39,512 nucleotides of DNA from positions 1 through 39,512 of the forward strand of contig JADHXV010000003.1 of NCBI GenBank assembly GCA_016782785.1, read 5' to 3'. The position numbers and the translations under genes were made by a program. The notes under the pieces were generated by a model. That model worked only from the letters and a program-made list of their open reading frames with translations. It was not told the origin of the DNA and made no database searches. Shown here piece after piece: positions 26,523 to 34,532 of the stretch; the stretch's first letter is position 1, and each line of letters begins with the position of its first letter. The DNA is from Planctomycetota bacterium. GTDB lineage: Bacteria; Planctomycetota; Phycisphaerae; FEN-1346.

Positions 26523-27669
26523 GAACCGGGCCGCCTCCCGGGTGACGGGCATCGGCCTGGGCCTGCGCGTGAAGGTGAACGCGAACCTGGGCACGAGCCC
26601 GGACTATGCGGATATCCAGATGGAACTTGAGAAGGTCCGTGTCGCCCAGGAGGCCGGGGCCGATGCCGTCATGGACCTGTCGACGGGCGGCGACGTGCCG
26701 GCAATCCGCCGCCGCCTGATGGACGCGTGCGACGTAACTCTTGGCACGGTGCCTATTTACGAGGCAGCCGCCGCCGCGGCGCGGGCCCACGGTGACGTGG
26801 CCTCCATGACCGCCGACGACATGCTGGCGGCCGTTCGCCGGCACGCCGAGGACGGCGTGGACTTCGTGACGGTGCACTGCGGGGTGGCTCGACGGATCGC
26901 CGAGTCCGACGCGCTGGCGCGCCGCGTGTGCGGCATCGTGAGCCGCGGCGGCACGTTCCTGGCGCACTGGATGCGCCGGCACAAGCAGGAAAACCCGCTG
27001 CTGGAACGGTTTGACGAGGTCATCGACATCGCGCGGGAGTACGACGTCACGCTGAGCCTGGGCGACGGCCTGCGGCCGGGCGCGATTGCCGACTCGATGG
27101 ACACGCCGCAGGTGGAGGAGTTGACGCTCCTGGCGGAACTGGCGCGGCGGGCGGTGGCCGCGGGCGTCCAGGTCATGCTGGAGGGGCCCGGCCATGTGCC
27201 GCTCAACCAGGTCGAGGCGCAGGTGCGGCTCCAGAAAGAGGTGAGCGGCGGGTTGCCGTTCTATGTGCTCGGGCCGATCGTGACCGACGTGGCGCCCGGG
27301 TACGACCACATCACGGCGGCGATCGGCGGTGCGCTGGCGGCCATGGCGGGTGCGGACTTCCTGTGTTACGTGACGCCGACCGAGCACCTGGGCCTGCCGC
27401 GGCCGGAGGACGTGCGCGAGGGCGTGATCGCGGCCCGCATCGCCGCCCATGCGGGCGACGTGGCGCGCGGCCGGGCCGACGCCCTGGCGTGGGACCGCCG
27501 GATCAGCGAAGCCCGCGGCCGGCGCGACTGGGAATGTCAACTGGCCGAGGCGATTGACCCGGTCCGCGCGCGGCAACTGCGCGAGGCCCGGCGCCCCGAG
27601 CACGGCGACGTGTGCTCGATGTGCGGCGATTATTGCGTGTTCAAGGTTCGCAGTTCCGAGGACGCGTGA
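26389..27669 (+). CDS. thiC: phosphomethylpyrimidine synthase
   Basis: 426 residues, the short form without the N-terminal extension of E. coli ThiC. A radical-SAM-like enzyme that rearranges aminoimidazole ribotide to HMP phosphate for thiamine. The start MTQLERARQGEIT is typical of the family. Core motifs: KVNANLGTS, VMDLSTGGD, GTVPIYEA, DFVTVHCG, EGPGHVPLNQV, GPIVTDVAPGYDHITAAIG, YVTPTEHLGLP. The C-terminal cluster motif reads CSMCGDYC (Cx2Cx3C, where E. coli has Cx2Cx4C); I cannot judge how common this spacing is. No TPP riboswitch was recognised upstream, as the start lies inside the preceding gene. Confidence 0.96.
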   Translation: MTQLERARQGEITDAVRAVAEAEGLDAETVRRRVAEGRVAIPLNKNRAASRVTGIGLGLRVKVNANLGTSPDYADIQMELEKVRVAQEAGADAVMDLSTGGDVPAIRRRLMDACDVTLGTVPIYEAAAAAARAHGDVASMTADDMLAAVRRHAEDGVDFVTVHCGVARRIAESDALARRVCGIVSRGGTFLAHWMRRHKQENPLLERFDEVIDIAREYDVTLSLGDGLRPGAIADSMDTPQVEELTLLAELARRAVAAGVQVMLEGPGHVPLNQVEAQVRLQKEVSGGLPFYVLGPIVTDVAPGYDHITAAIGGALAAMAGADFLCYVTPTEHLGLPRPEDVREGVIAARIAAHAGDVARGRADALAWDRRISEARGRRDWECQLAEAIDPVRARQLREARRPEHGDVCSMCGDYCVFKVRSSEDA

Positions 27670-27671
27670 CC

Positions 27672-28277
27672 GTGCGGAGAGGTGCACAACTCGGGCCGCT
27701 GGCCGCCGGCGTCCTGCTGGCGGCGCTGGTGGCCGGCTGCGACAGCGACGACCCCGTCCCGTACGTTCTGCCGGACGGGACCGATGTCGCGCGGTTCCGG
27801 TTCCTGGCGTTCAAGACGGCCGAGGAAGTGGAGGGCGGCGAGGTCGCGCTGGACTCGCTTCGCGGCAGCGTGGTGCTGCTGAACCTGGTCGGCACGTGGT
27901 CGGCTGACTGCCGCGACACCGCGCCCATCATGGTGAGCCTGTATCACCGTTACTATGGCGAGGATTTCGAAATCATCGGCCTGGCGTACGAGCAGACAGA
28001 CGACGCGGATCAGGCCCGCCAGGCCGTGAGCGTGTACCGGGAGGAGTTCAGTATCCCGTACCGTCTGGCCATCGGCCCGGAAGTCCTGTGGCAGGAACTG
28101 GAGCGTTACGCCAAGGTGTCGCGGCGCCTGCCGACGCTTGTGCTGGTAGACCGGCGGGGCGTGGCTCGGCACGTGTTCGAGGGGTTGGCGCCCGGAAGCG
28201 AGCAGACGCTGGCCGAGGAGATCGAAACGCTCTTGGAGGAACCTTACGCGCCGGACGGGTCCGGCGAGGCCGACTGA
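27672..28277 (+). CDS. TlpA-like thioredoxin-fold lipoprotein with altered active site
   Basis: 201 residues. Lipobox VAGC (Cys23) ends the signal sequence, so the protein should be anchored outside the cytoplasm. A thioredoxin/AhpC-TSA-like fold follows (VVLLNLVGTWSADCRDTAPIM, FEIIGLAYEQ, cis-Pro loop RLPTLVLVDRRG). The usual WCxxC is WSADC: the first cysteine is serine (Ser77) and only Cys80 remains, so normal disulfide exchange is unlikely. GTG 27672 is nine bases after GAGGA; GTG 27666, overlapping the thiC stop, is the alternative. Last gene of the manA-rluB-thiC unit. Confidence 0.82.
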   Translation: MRRGAQLGPLAAGVLLAALVAGCDSDDPVPYVLPDGTDVARFRFLAFKTAEEVEGGEVALDSLRGSVVLLNLVGTWSADCRDTAPIMVSLYHRYYGEDFEIIGLAYEQTDDADQARQAVSVYREEFSIPYRLAIGPEVLWQELERYAKVSRRLPTLVLVDRRGVARHVFEGLAPGSEQTLAEEIETLLEEPYAPDGSGEAD

Positions 28278-28316
28278 CGGTGGCCACAGCCGATGCGTCA
28301 CGTGTTGCGTCCTATC

Positions 28317-28409
28317 GCGCGGTGGGTCTCCGGACCCACCGCGCAGTACCGGGAGCCCGGCGCGCGGGAAACGGGGGTTCAGCGCGGCAGGTCGGGAGAC
28401 GCGCCGCGC
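28317..28409. repeat. two GGTC-type hairpins of the GCGCGG family
   Basis: Hairpin one: GCGCGGTGGGTC (28317-28328), loop TCCG, GACCCACCGCGC (28333-28344), twelve perfect pairs. Hairpin two: GCGCGGCAGGTC, loop GGGA, then an arm with two mismatches (28382-28409). Both lie in the 170-bp gap between the convergent TlpA-like and TlyA-like genes and may end transcripts. Confidence 0.65.
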
Positions 28410-28447
28410 GGGAAATCGCGCGGGAAATTGGCAGACCCGGCTGCACG

Positions 28448-29014
28448 TCACTCCGCCGGCGCGAGCAGGAAGAGGAACTCGGCGTTGCCGCCGCCGCCAC
28501 GGATGGGGGACCGCGTCTCGGCCAGCAGGCGCAGGCCGGCTTCCTTGACGTCGATCCGGACCCTCGAGAGGACGGGGTCGAGGTTCGCTTCCGGCACGAC
28601 GCCGTCGGTGCGTTCGGTTTCGGCGGCTTCGTATTGCGGCTTGACGAGCGAGATGATGCGTCCGCCGGGCCGGAGGAGCGCGGCCGCCGCCGGCAGCACG
28701 TGACGCTGACGCGTCCAGCCCACGTCGATCGTGACCAGGTCCGCCGGTTCGGGCAGGGTGACGTGCATGGCGTTGGTGCGTTCCATGACGACGACGCGGG
28801 GGTCGTTTCGCAGTTTCCACGCCAGCGTGCCGTAGGACGTGTCCACCGCGTAGACCTTGGCGGCGCCGTGCGCGAGCAGGCAGTCGACGAAGCCGCCCTG
28901 GTGGCTGCCGAGGTCGGCGCAGACGGCCGATGCCGCGTCCACCTCGAACGTCCGCAGCGCGTGTTCGAGTTTCAGGCCCGACCGGGTAACGTACTTGGCC
29001 TCGTCGTCGGACAT
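28448..29014 (-). CDS. TlyA-like FtsJ-fold methyltransferase lacking the S4 domain
   Basis: 188 residues. Begins directly with the KYVTRSGLKLEHAL stretch that in TlyA/YqxC proteins follows an S4 RNA-binding domain, then the SAM site CADLGSHQGGFVDCLL (family usual: GxSTGGFTD), AKVYAVDTSYGTLAWKLRNDPRV and DLVTIDVGWTRQRHVLPAA. TlyA methylates ribose 2'-OH of rRNA in some bacteria. Without S4, target choice may differ; it may bind a partner or another RNA. The start codon at 29014 fits the promoter upstream, so truncation by a missed start is unlikely. Confidence 0.85.
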   Translation of the reverse strand: MSDDEAKYVTRSGLKLEHALRTFEVDAASAVCADLGSHQGGFVDCLLAHGAAKVYAVDTSYGTLAWKLRNDPRVVVMERTNAMHVTLPEPADLVTIDVGWTRQRHVLPAAAALLRPGGRIISLVKPQYEAAETERTDGVVPEANLDPVLSRVRIDVKEAGLRLLAETRSPIRGGGGNAEFLFLLAPAE

Positions 29015-29043
29015 AGTGCCCCTGTGCCTCGTTGGACCGGAGC

Positions 29044-29071
29044 ATTATAGAGTTTCCGCGGCGGTTGTACA
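29044..29071 (-). promoter_or_regulatory. sigma70-type promoter for the TlyA-like gene
   Basis: Minus strand TGTACA (29071-29066), 16 bp, TATAAT (29049-29044), about 30 bases before the start codon. Confidence 0.6.
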
Positions 29072-29086
29072 GGATGTGCCGTGCGC

Positions 29087-29115
29087 TTGTGTGCGGGGCC
29101 GGCGACCGCTACAAT
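29087..29115 (+). promoter_or_regulatory. sigma70-type promoter for the small lipoprotein gene
   Basis: TTGTGT (29087-29092), 17 bp, TACAAT (29110-29115), 45 bases before the start at 29160. Back-to-back with the TlyA-like promoter. Confidence 0.6.
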
Positions 29116-29159
29116 GGCCTCGTCAGGACCATGCAAGGACCCGGACAAAGGAGAAACCA

Positions 29160-29720
29160 ATGAGACGAGCGGCTCTGGTGGGAGTGCTGGCACTCGTGGT
29201 TGGCACGGGCTGCATCGGCACGGCGGCCAAGCAGGCCGTGTACGGCGTAACGGGCGCCAGCGCCCGGTACTACGAGATCAAGAGCGCGGGCGGCGAGACG
29301 GCGCTGGATCGCTTCAACGCGGTCGGCGTGGCGGCGTTCGACCCGTCGCCGATGCAGGGGGCGGTGCCCGCCGCGATCCCCCAGAAAGTACAGGCCGCCG
29401 TCGTCAAGCACCTGACCGAGTCGAAGATGTTCCCGGCGGTGACGGCCGGCACGCCGCCCGCCGGCGGGCTGCTCGTCCGAGGGAAGTTCATGGATTTCGA
29501 CCCCGGCGGCTCGGCGCTCAGGGCCATGGGCTTCGGCGTCGACCCGTTTCTGACGGCCCAGATTGAACTCGTCGACGCGGGTTCGAACCAGGTCATCGGC
29601 ATGGCCATGGTCACCGGTACCGTCAAGAGCGCCGTGCGGACGGGCCTGGATGAACTGGCCGACGGCGTGGGCAAGGCCGTCAAGGGACTTGTCGAACGGC
29701 ATCACAGCAAGCACGATTGA
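29160..29720 (+). CDS. predicted lipoprotein, function unknown
   Basis: 186 residues from ATG 29160 (AAAGGAG upstream). The signal sequence ends at VGTGC (Cys18). The mature part has a mixed alpha/beta look: FNAVGVAAFDPSP, IPQKVQAAVVKHLTESKMF, GLLVRGKFMDFDPGGSALRAMGFGVDPFLTAQIELVDAGSNQVIGMAMVTGTVKS. This recalls DUF4410-like outer-membrane-associated lipoproteins (first strand, helix, then a beta sheet with RGxFxDFDPG), but the match is by eye only. Single-gene unit with its own promoter, convergent with the GH15 gene. Confidence 0.78.
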   Translation: MRRAALVGVLALVVGTGCIGTAAKQAVYGVTGASARYYEIKSAGGETALDRFNAVGVAAFDPSPMQGAVPAAIPQKVQAAVVKHLTESKMFPAVTAGTPPAGGLLVRGKFMDFDPGGSALRAMGFGVDPFLTAQIELVDAGSNQVIGMAMVTGTVKSAVRTGLDELADGVGKAVKGLVERHHSKHD

Positions 29721-29726
29721 CGTGGC

Positions 29727-29742
29727 CGGCGGGGCCCCGCCG
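29727..29742. terminator. 16-bp GC palindrome between convergent genes
   Basis: CGGCGGGGCCCCGCCG lies in the 39-bp gap between the lipoprotein and GH15 genes. It could act as a two-way transcript-end stem; no T-tracts are present. Confidence 0.35.
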
Positions 29743-29759
29743 CCGACGCCCCGAAGGCG

Positions 29760-31850
29760 CTAGCCTTGGTCCTCGGTCGACGGCGGGCGCGGCGGGAGGC
29801 CGGCCGTCTCGCGGGTTTCCCAGCAGTGCGGAGCCATGTAGCGATCCGCATATCTCCCGCGCTGGTGGATGTGCTGGATGCGGCCGCTCTCCTCGACCAG
29901 CCGGCAGCGTTTCTCCAGGTACTCGACCATGGCGGCCACGACCTCGGCGTGGCTCCAGGCCAGCGGTGAGACGCCGAGCGGTTCGCCGGTCTCGGGGTGA
30001 ATCTGCTCGGCCAGCACGCCGGAGGGCAGGGCCCACCGGGCCGCCCACTGCATCCACTTCAGCGTCGATTCGAGTTCCTCGGTGGTTCGCGCCCTCGCGA
30101 TTTCGCACCGCATCATCCACAGCGTCGTGATGAACCACGGGTTGCCCGGCACGCGCTCTCGGTCGTCGACGACGCGGTGCCAGGCGTCGCCCTCGTAGCG
30201 GGCGAGGCCGCCCACCTCGGTGTGGACCGTCAGGTGCTCGCGGACGGCCGCCAGCGTCGCCTCGACGCGCTCGTCGCACGGGTCGAGCACGTTAAAGAGC
30301 ACCAGGCCGCACAGGCTGGCGTCGACCGTGAGGTCCAGGTCGTAGCCGTCGCGCGACCGCGTGGCGGCGCGGGCGAAGCGCCCGGCGCGGTCGCTCCAGA
30401 GATGGCGGCCGAGTGCCTCGGCCATCCGCTCGGCCACCCGCTGGTACCGCCGGTGGAGGTCGAGTTCGCCGAAGGCCGCGGCGAAGCGGGCGGCGGCGTT
30501 CAGGCCGGCGATCACCGTCGCCACCGTCCACGTGTGCACGCCCCACCGCTCCTCCCACAGATCGTAAGACGGCAGCGGCAGGCCGGTGTCGGCGTCGACG
30601 TGCCTGGCCAGGAACTCGCCGGCCATCGTGATCATGGGGCGGTAGTGAGGCACGATGAACTCGATGTCGCGGAACTTCTGGAAGTGCCGCCACAGCGACC
30701 AGATGACCAGGGCCGTCTCGTCCTCCTGGATGGGCAGCTGCGGCGTGCCCTCCGTCTGCCACGGGTGCCACGACGACGCCAGCGACCCGTCCGGGTTGTA
30801 CTTGTGCAGGAAATAGCCGTCGCGGTGGATGACGTCGGCGCAGAACTCGAAGAACCGGCGGGCGACGCCGCTGTGGCCGGCCTTCAGCAGCGCGTAGGCC
30901 GCCAGCGCCCCGTCGCGCGGCCAGCAATACGAGTACGTGTCGCGGCTGAGGTGGATGATGTCGCTGTCGTTGGCGGCCAGGATGGCGCCGTCGTTGTCGA
31001 TCTGCGTCCGCAGGATCAACTGGCTCTGCTTGAACAGGCGGACGAGGTCCTCCGGCACGCCCTCGAAGTTGAACTCCTCCTTGTTGACCCACAGGCGCCA
31101 GTAGTTGCGCGTCCGTTCGATCAACGCATCGGGATCCATGTCCGTGACGGCGGCATTGAGGCGGCGGACCTCCTGGTACGCGCGGCCGGCGGCAATCCAG
31201 TAATGGACGATGGCGTGCCGTGAGGGGCCGAGGTCAAGCGGCACGGCCACGGTCGAATCCACCGTGCCCTGGGCGATGGTGTGGTGTTCCAGGCGGCCGT
31301 CCTCGGCGTCCCTCCACGTGCCCTCCAGGCCGTTCACCTCTTTCGTCCCGCAGGAGAACTCGCCCACGCCCGCCCCGTCCGGGCCCGAGCAGTTTACCAG
31401 CAGGTACCGGCGGGCCTTGTAATGGATGACGCTGCGGGTCTCCGGGTCGTAGAAGGCCGTGTCGCCCACCTTCGTGGCGTAGAGGTTGAAGTCGTGGCTG
31501 AAGAAGAGGCGTATCGGCCGTCGGCGGTCGGCCTGGTTGGTCACCCGGATGCGGCGCAGGTACACGTTCTCCGAGAAGTCCACGCAGTCGGCGCACTGGA
31601 GTTCAATGCCCAGGTCATGGTGGACGCAGACGACAAGCGTGACGAGCGTTTCGGGCTGATAGTCGAGGCGGATGTCCCACTCCTCGCCCATCCACGAAAA
31701 CCGGCCGTCGCACCATACGCCGAAGCGCGACAGGGTGCCCTGGTTGTGATTCTCCTGGCCGACGTGCGGAAAGTACAGGTCGCGAATCCGATAGGCGCGG
31801 TCGAAGGACACCAGCAGGCTGCCGTTGCCGACCGGCACGTCGCGGGGCAT
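29760..31850 (-). CDS. glycoside hydrolase family 15 (glucoamylase/trehalase-like)
   Basis: 696 residues. An N-terminal beta-sandwich (about 1-250; DLYFPHVGQENHN, FFSHDFNLY) precedes the (alpha/alpha)6 barrel with YCWPRDGALAAYALL (306-322). Catalytic acid in DLWEERWG (Glu433/434) and catalytic base in VLAEQIHPETGEP (Glu615) are both present, so it should be active on alpha-glucans such as maltodextrin or trehalose. No signal peptide, so cytoplasmic. GGAGGG precedes the ATG. It follows two degenerate signalling genes by 33 bp and is probably in their transcript. Confidence 0.93.
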   Translation of the reverse strand: MPRDVPVGNGSLLVSFDRAYRIRDLYFPHVGQENHNQGTLSRFGVWCDGRFSWMGEEWDIRLDYQPETLVTLVVCVHHDLGIELQCADCVDFSENVYLRRIRVTNQADRRRPIRLFFSHDFNLYATKVGDTAFYDPETRSVIHYKARRYLLVNCSGPDGAGVGEFSCGTKEVNGLEGTWRDAEDGRLEHHTIAQGTVDSTVAVPLDLGPSRHAIVHYWIAAGRAYQEVRRLNAAVTDMDPDALIERTRNYWRLWVNKEEFNFEGVPEDLVRLFKQSQLILRTQIDNDGAILAANDSDIIHLSRDTYSYCWPRDGALAAYALLKAGHSGVARRFFEFCADVIHRDGYFLHKYNPDGSLASSWHPWQTEGTPQLPIQEDETALVIWSLWRHFQKFRDIEFIVPHYRPMITMAGEFLARHVDADTGLPLPSYDLWEERWGVHTWTVATVIAGLNAAARFAAAFGELDLHRRYQRVAERMAEALGRHLWSDRAGRFARAATRSRDGYDLDLTVDASLCGLVLFNVLDPCDERVEATLAAVREHLTVHTEVGGLARYEGDAWHRVVDDRERVPGNPWFITTLWMMRCEIARARTTEELESTLKWMQWAARWALPSGVLAEQIHPETGEPLGVSPLAWSHAEVVAAMVEYLEKRCRLVEESGRIQHIHQRGRYADRYMAPHCWETRETAGLPPRPPSTEDQG

Positions 31851-31883
31851 GAGTTCCGCCCTCCGATGGACGGCATGGCGGCG

Positions 31884-33230
31884 TCAGGTGGCCGGGTCAG
31901 GGGCCGGCCGGAGCCGTTGCTCGGCCGCCGCCACGAGCGCCTGGGCCGTCGGGCCGTCCTGGGGGAACCGGGCGATGGCCGTCCGCAGCCGCATCGTGGG
32001 CTCCGCCCGGGGTCCTGCCGCCGCCAGCCGGCGGGCGGCGGCCTCGGCGGTCTGCGCCGCCGCCGGCGAGCCCTCCGAGCCTTGCGGCGCGGTAATGGCA
32101 ACGGCGTATCGGCATGTGCTGAGACGCCCGCCCTCCCAGCCGCGCGCCAGCGCCTCCTTGACGGCCGCGCCGAGGCGGGCCGGGCCGTCGGCGGTGCGGG
32201 CCTGCGGGCCCGGCTCGGTCTCGACCAGCACCAGGGCGACGTCGGTCTGGCGATCGCGGGCGCACGCGATTTGGCTCTCCAGGTACGTCAGGAACGGGTC
32301 CGCCTGAAGCAGGCCGGTCTCGGTGTCGCGAAGGGCAAGCCGCGCGTACTCCTCGCGTCGGCGGGCCGCGGCCACCAGGTGGGCCAGGGCGTTCGCCAGG
32401 GCCTCGGCCGCCCGCTGATCCTCTGCCGACAAGGCCTGCCCCTTGCTCCGCGCAGGCAGGCACAGCACGCCGTGGATGGCCGACTCGTCGCGGACCGGCA
32501 CGCACACAAGGCCGTCGGGCGGCGCGCCGGCCGAACCGGGCGCCAGGAGCAGCGTCTCGCCCGTCCGGAGGCTCCGCGACGCCGCCGACCGGACCGTTTC
32601 GCGGTCGTCGGCCCTGAGCGACTCGGACCCGCCGACGATGACCGCCAGGTCGAGCCGGCCGGCTTGGGCCGACCACCAGAACGCGCAAGCCTCGGCTGCG
32701 CCGAGTGCCTGAAAGATGAGCCGGGCGCCGTCGTAGAACAGCGGCGTGGGTTGCGAGAGGGCGAGGCCGGCCAGCCGGCAGGCCGCGTCGAACCGGCGCG
32801 CCAGCCGCTCCGCATCGGGTCCGACGGCAGGCGAGGCGCCGGCCGTCGGATCGGCCCGGCCCGCCAGGACCTCCGGAAGCCGCCGCACGTCGTTCGGCAG
32901 GACGAAGTAGTCCGCCAGCCCTTCCGCGAGAAGGCGGGCGGCCAGCGGCTCGTTCTCAGGGGGCACCACGGCGTACACCGGGACCGCCGGCAGCGATCGC
33001 GCGAGCGCCGCAAGGACCTGTCGGGTCGAAGTGCCACCGTTCTCAATGCCGATGACCACAGCCCGCGGGGGAACCCGGGCGGCCTGAAGGAGCGCCTCGG
33101 CGGCCGAGGAGCACACCTGGCACCGATTCAGGTTCTGCTGGACCGCCGCGCGCGACGCCGGGTCGCGGCAGACACACAGGACCCGCCGGTCCGGTGGCGT
33201 GGGCGCGGGCCTGGTCGGGGGCGGGGTCAC
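31884..33230 (-). CDS. receiver-like / GAF-like / degenerate GGDEF protein
   Basis: 448 residues. Residues 15-128 look like a receiver fold (VLCVCRDPASRAAVQQNL, VPVYAVVPPENE) but lack the phospho-Asp. Residues about 140-290 fit a GAF-like sensor domain (LVCVPVRDESAIHGVLCLPA). Residues about 295-440 fit a GGDEF domain: DTETGLLQADPFLTYLESQI matches the DxLTGLxNR start, and RLSTCRYAVAI takes the place of RyGGDEFavll, so the catalytic GGDEF is STCRY (371-375). Diguanylate cyclase activity is not expected; nucleotide or protein sensing is possible. The GTG start overlaps the previous TGA by three bases (GTGA). Confidence 0.8.
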   Translation of the reverse strand: MTPPPTRPAPTPPDRRVLCVCRDPASRAAVQQNLNRCQVCSSAAEALLQAARVPPRAVVIGIENGGTSTRQVLAALARSLPAVPVYAVVPPENEPLAARLLAEGLADYFVLPNDVRRLPEVLAGRADPTAGASPAVGPDAERLARRFDAACRLAGLALSQPTPLFYDGARLIFQALGAAEACAFWWSAQAGRLDLAVIVGGSESLRADDRETVRSAASRSLRTGETLLLAPGSAGAPPDGLVCVPVRDESAIHGVLCLPARSKGQALSAEDQRAAEALANALAHLVAAARRREEYARLALRDTETGLLQADPFLTYLESQIACARDRQTDVALVLVETEPGPQARTADGPARLGAAVKEALARGWEGGRLSTCRYAVAITAPQGSEGSPAAAQTAEAAARRLAAAGPRAEPTMRLRTAIARFPQDGPTAQALVAAAEQRLRPAPDPAT

Positions 33231-34207
33231 TGGTCGTCGTCCTCGCCGAGAAGCAGGCGAAGTTCTTCCTCGGTCAACTCCACGGTTCCGAGGACCTGGC
33301 CGCGAGCCAGGTCTTCGTCGGCGTCAAGGTTCTCGATGGCGTCGCGCGGCGGCTGGGGCGGGGGCGCCGTCGCGGCGGCTCGCTCCGTGGCAGTCCGCTC
33401 CGGCGCGGGCGGGGCCGCAGCGGGGGCGGGCGCCTGTCGGGTGGCCTGCTCGAGCGGGGGCGGCACCGGGGCAGGGGTGCGTGGCGCCGGGGCGGTCCGC
33501 GCTCCGGCCACGCCGCCTGGTGCTACCGAGGCGGGTGCCTCGGACGGCACCGGGCCCTGGCGCAGGACCTCGGCGAATGCCGGGTGCACATCGGCCCTGG
33601 CGCCCGGTTCGGCGGACGCTGTCGAAGGCGCCGCCGGCGAGAGCGACGGGCGCCGCGATGCCGCGGAGCGTTCCGCCGGCCGGGCCAACGCGGCCTCGGC
33701 CTCCACGTGTTGCGGGCGGGCAGGGGTGGGCCCGGCCGGTCCGGCGGATGGGGCGGCGGGCGACGGCCGAGGCGGCGCAGCGGCCGCCCGCGCCGGCGTT
33801 CTGCTCGACACGACCATCCGAAGGAACCGCGACAGGTCCGCCGGCCCCGCGATGACCAGGTCGGCGCCGACCAGTTCGGCGATGCGGCCCTTGTGTTCGA
33901 ACCCAGGCGAATGGTACGCGACAATGTACGTGTCGGGCCACTCGCGGCGAAAGAGCGGGAGGATGCGGAACTCGTCGGGGCCCAGAAAATCCACGCCCAC
34001 GATCAGCCGGTCGACGGGCTCGGCCCGCCCCGCCGCCTCGGTCACGGCGTCGTAGGCGGTGGCGACGAGCGTGACGGGCACGCCCAGGGCCCGCAGGCTG
34101 CGCTCGAGCCCGTCGGCCACGGCCGATCCGCGCTGCTTGACCAGCAGCGACGTGGTGGCCCGGGCGGCGGCGGGACGGCGATCCTGGCTTGAGGGCAACG
34201 CGGCCAT
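33227..34207 (-). CDS. receiver-like protein with disordered linker and acidic tail
   Basis: 326 residues. Residues about 18-133 resemble a receiver fold (TSLLVKQRGSAVADGLERSL, RLIVGVDFLGPDEF, TYIVAYHSPGFEHKG, GADLVIAGPADLSRFLR). The usual acidic pocket and phosphorylation site are not obvious; the aspartates in VGVDFLGPDEF are the best candidate. Residues 135-290 are Pro/Ala-rich and surely flexible. The last 15 residues, TVELTEEELRLLLGEDDDQ-like, form an acidic amphipathic peptide that may dock a partner. Translation is coupled to the degenerate GGDEF protein. The start codon sits about seven bases from a -10 box (see promoter). Confidence 0.75.
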   Translation of the reverse strand: MAALPSSQDRRPAAARATTSLLVKQRGSAVADGLERSLRALGVPVTLVATAYDAVTEAAGRAEPVDRLIVGVDFLGPDEFRILPLFRREWPDTYIVAYHSPGFEHKGRIAELVGADLVIAGPADLSRFLRMVVSSRTPARAAAAPPRPSPAAPSAGPAGPTPARPQHVEAEAALARPAERSAASRRPSLSPAAPSTASAEPGARADVHPAFAEVLRQGPVPSEAPASVAPGGVAGARTAPAPRTPAPVPPPLEQATRQAPAPAAAPPAPERTATERAAATAPPPQPPRDAIENLDADEDLARGQVLGTVELTEEELRLLLGEDDDQ

Positions 34208-34213
34208 GCGTGT

Positions 34214-34242
34214 ACTATGTCCTATTTCCGGCCCTTCGTCAA
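34214..34242 (-). promoter_or_regulatory. promoter placed for a leaderless transcript
   Basis: Minus strand TTGACG (34242-34237), 17 bp, CATAGT (34219-34214). The usual start, six to eight bases after the -10, falls at or next to the A of ATG 34207. No ribosome-binding site is possible in between, so the mRNA should begin at the start codon. Confidence 0.6.
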
Positions 34243-34327
34243 GTCAGGTTCGCGGGCGGCAGGGGCACGGCCGCCCGCCATCGAGGGTGGCACGGCAGCG
34301 GCGTGGCCGCGGCCGTGGGGGGCCGTT

Positions 34328-34383
34328 GCCACGGCTACGCTAACAAACAGCGTGGCCGTGCCACCCGGCCCGTACGGGCCGGG
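34328..34383. repeat. long hairpin and GGCCCGTACGGGCC palindrome
   Basis: A 14-base inverted repeat (34328-34341 and 34349-34362; one mismatch, one wobble; seven-base loop AACAAAC) abuts the 20-bp palindrome at 34364-34383. GTGCCACC (34358-34365) bridges the two. GGGCCACAC is repeated at 34381 and 34400. The whole 325-bp gap 34208-34532 holds repeats and two divergent promoters but no gene I can support. Confidence 0.7.
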
Positions 34384-34451
34384 CCACACAACAGCCGGCC
34401 GGGCCACACGGCGAGGCGAAGTGGCTCCGGTAGGGCCGGGCGGAATGCGGG

Positions 34452-34480
34452 TTCAAATCCGCGGCCGGCGGGCGTATAAT
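34452..34480 (+). promoter_or_regulatory. promoter for the ABC/exported-protein operon
   Basis: TTCAAA (34452-34457), 17 bp, perfect TATAAT (34475-34480), 53 bases before the start at 34533. Confidence 0.55.
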
Positions 34481-34532
34481 CCTTCGGCATAGAGGGGGGG
34501 GGTGTGCAGGCTCGCTTGGAGATGATGACGCT

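Noticed and set aside
29195-29212. TGGCACG...TGC as a sigma54 promoter
   Set aside because: It lies inside the lipoprotein coding sequence and the GC element spacing is short by one or more bases.
34394-34469. Functional tRNA gene
   Set aside because: Only the T-loop and acceptor pairing fit; anticodon and D stems fail.
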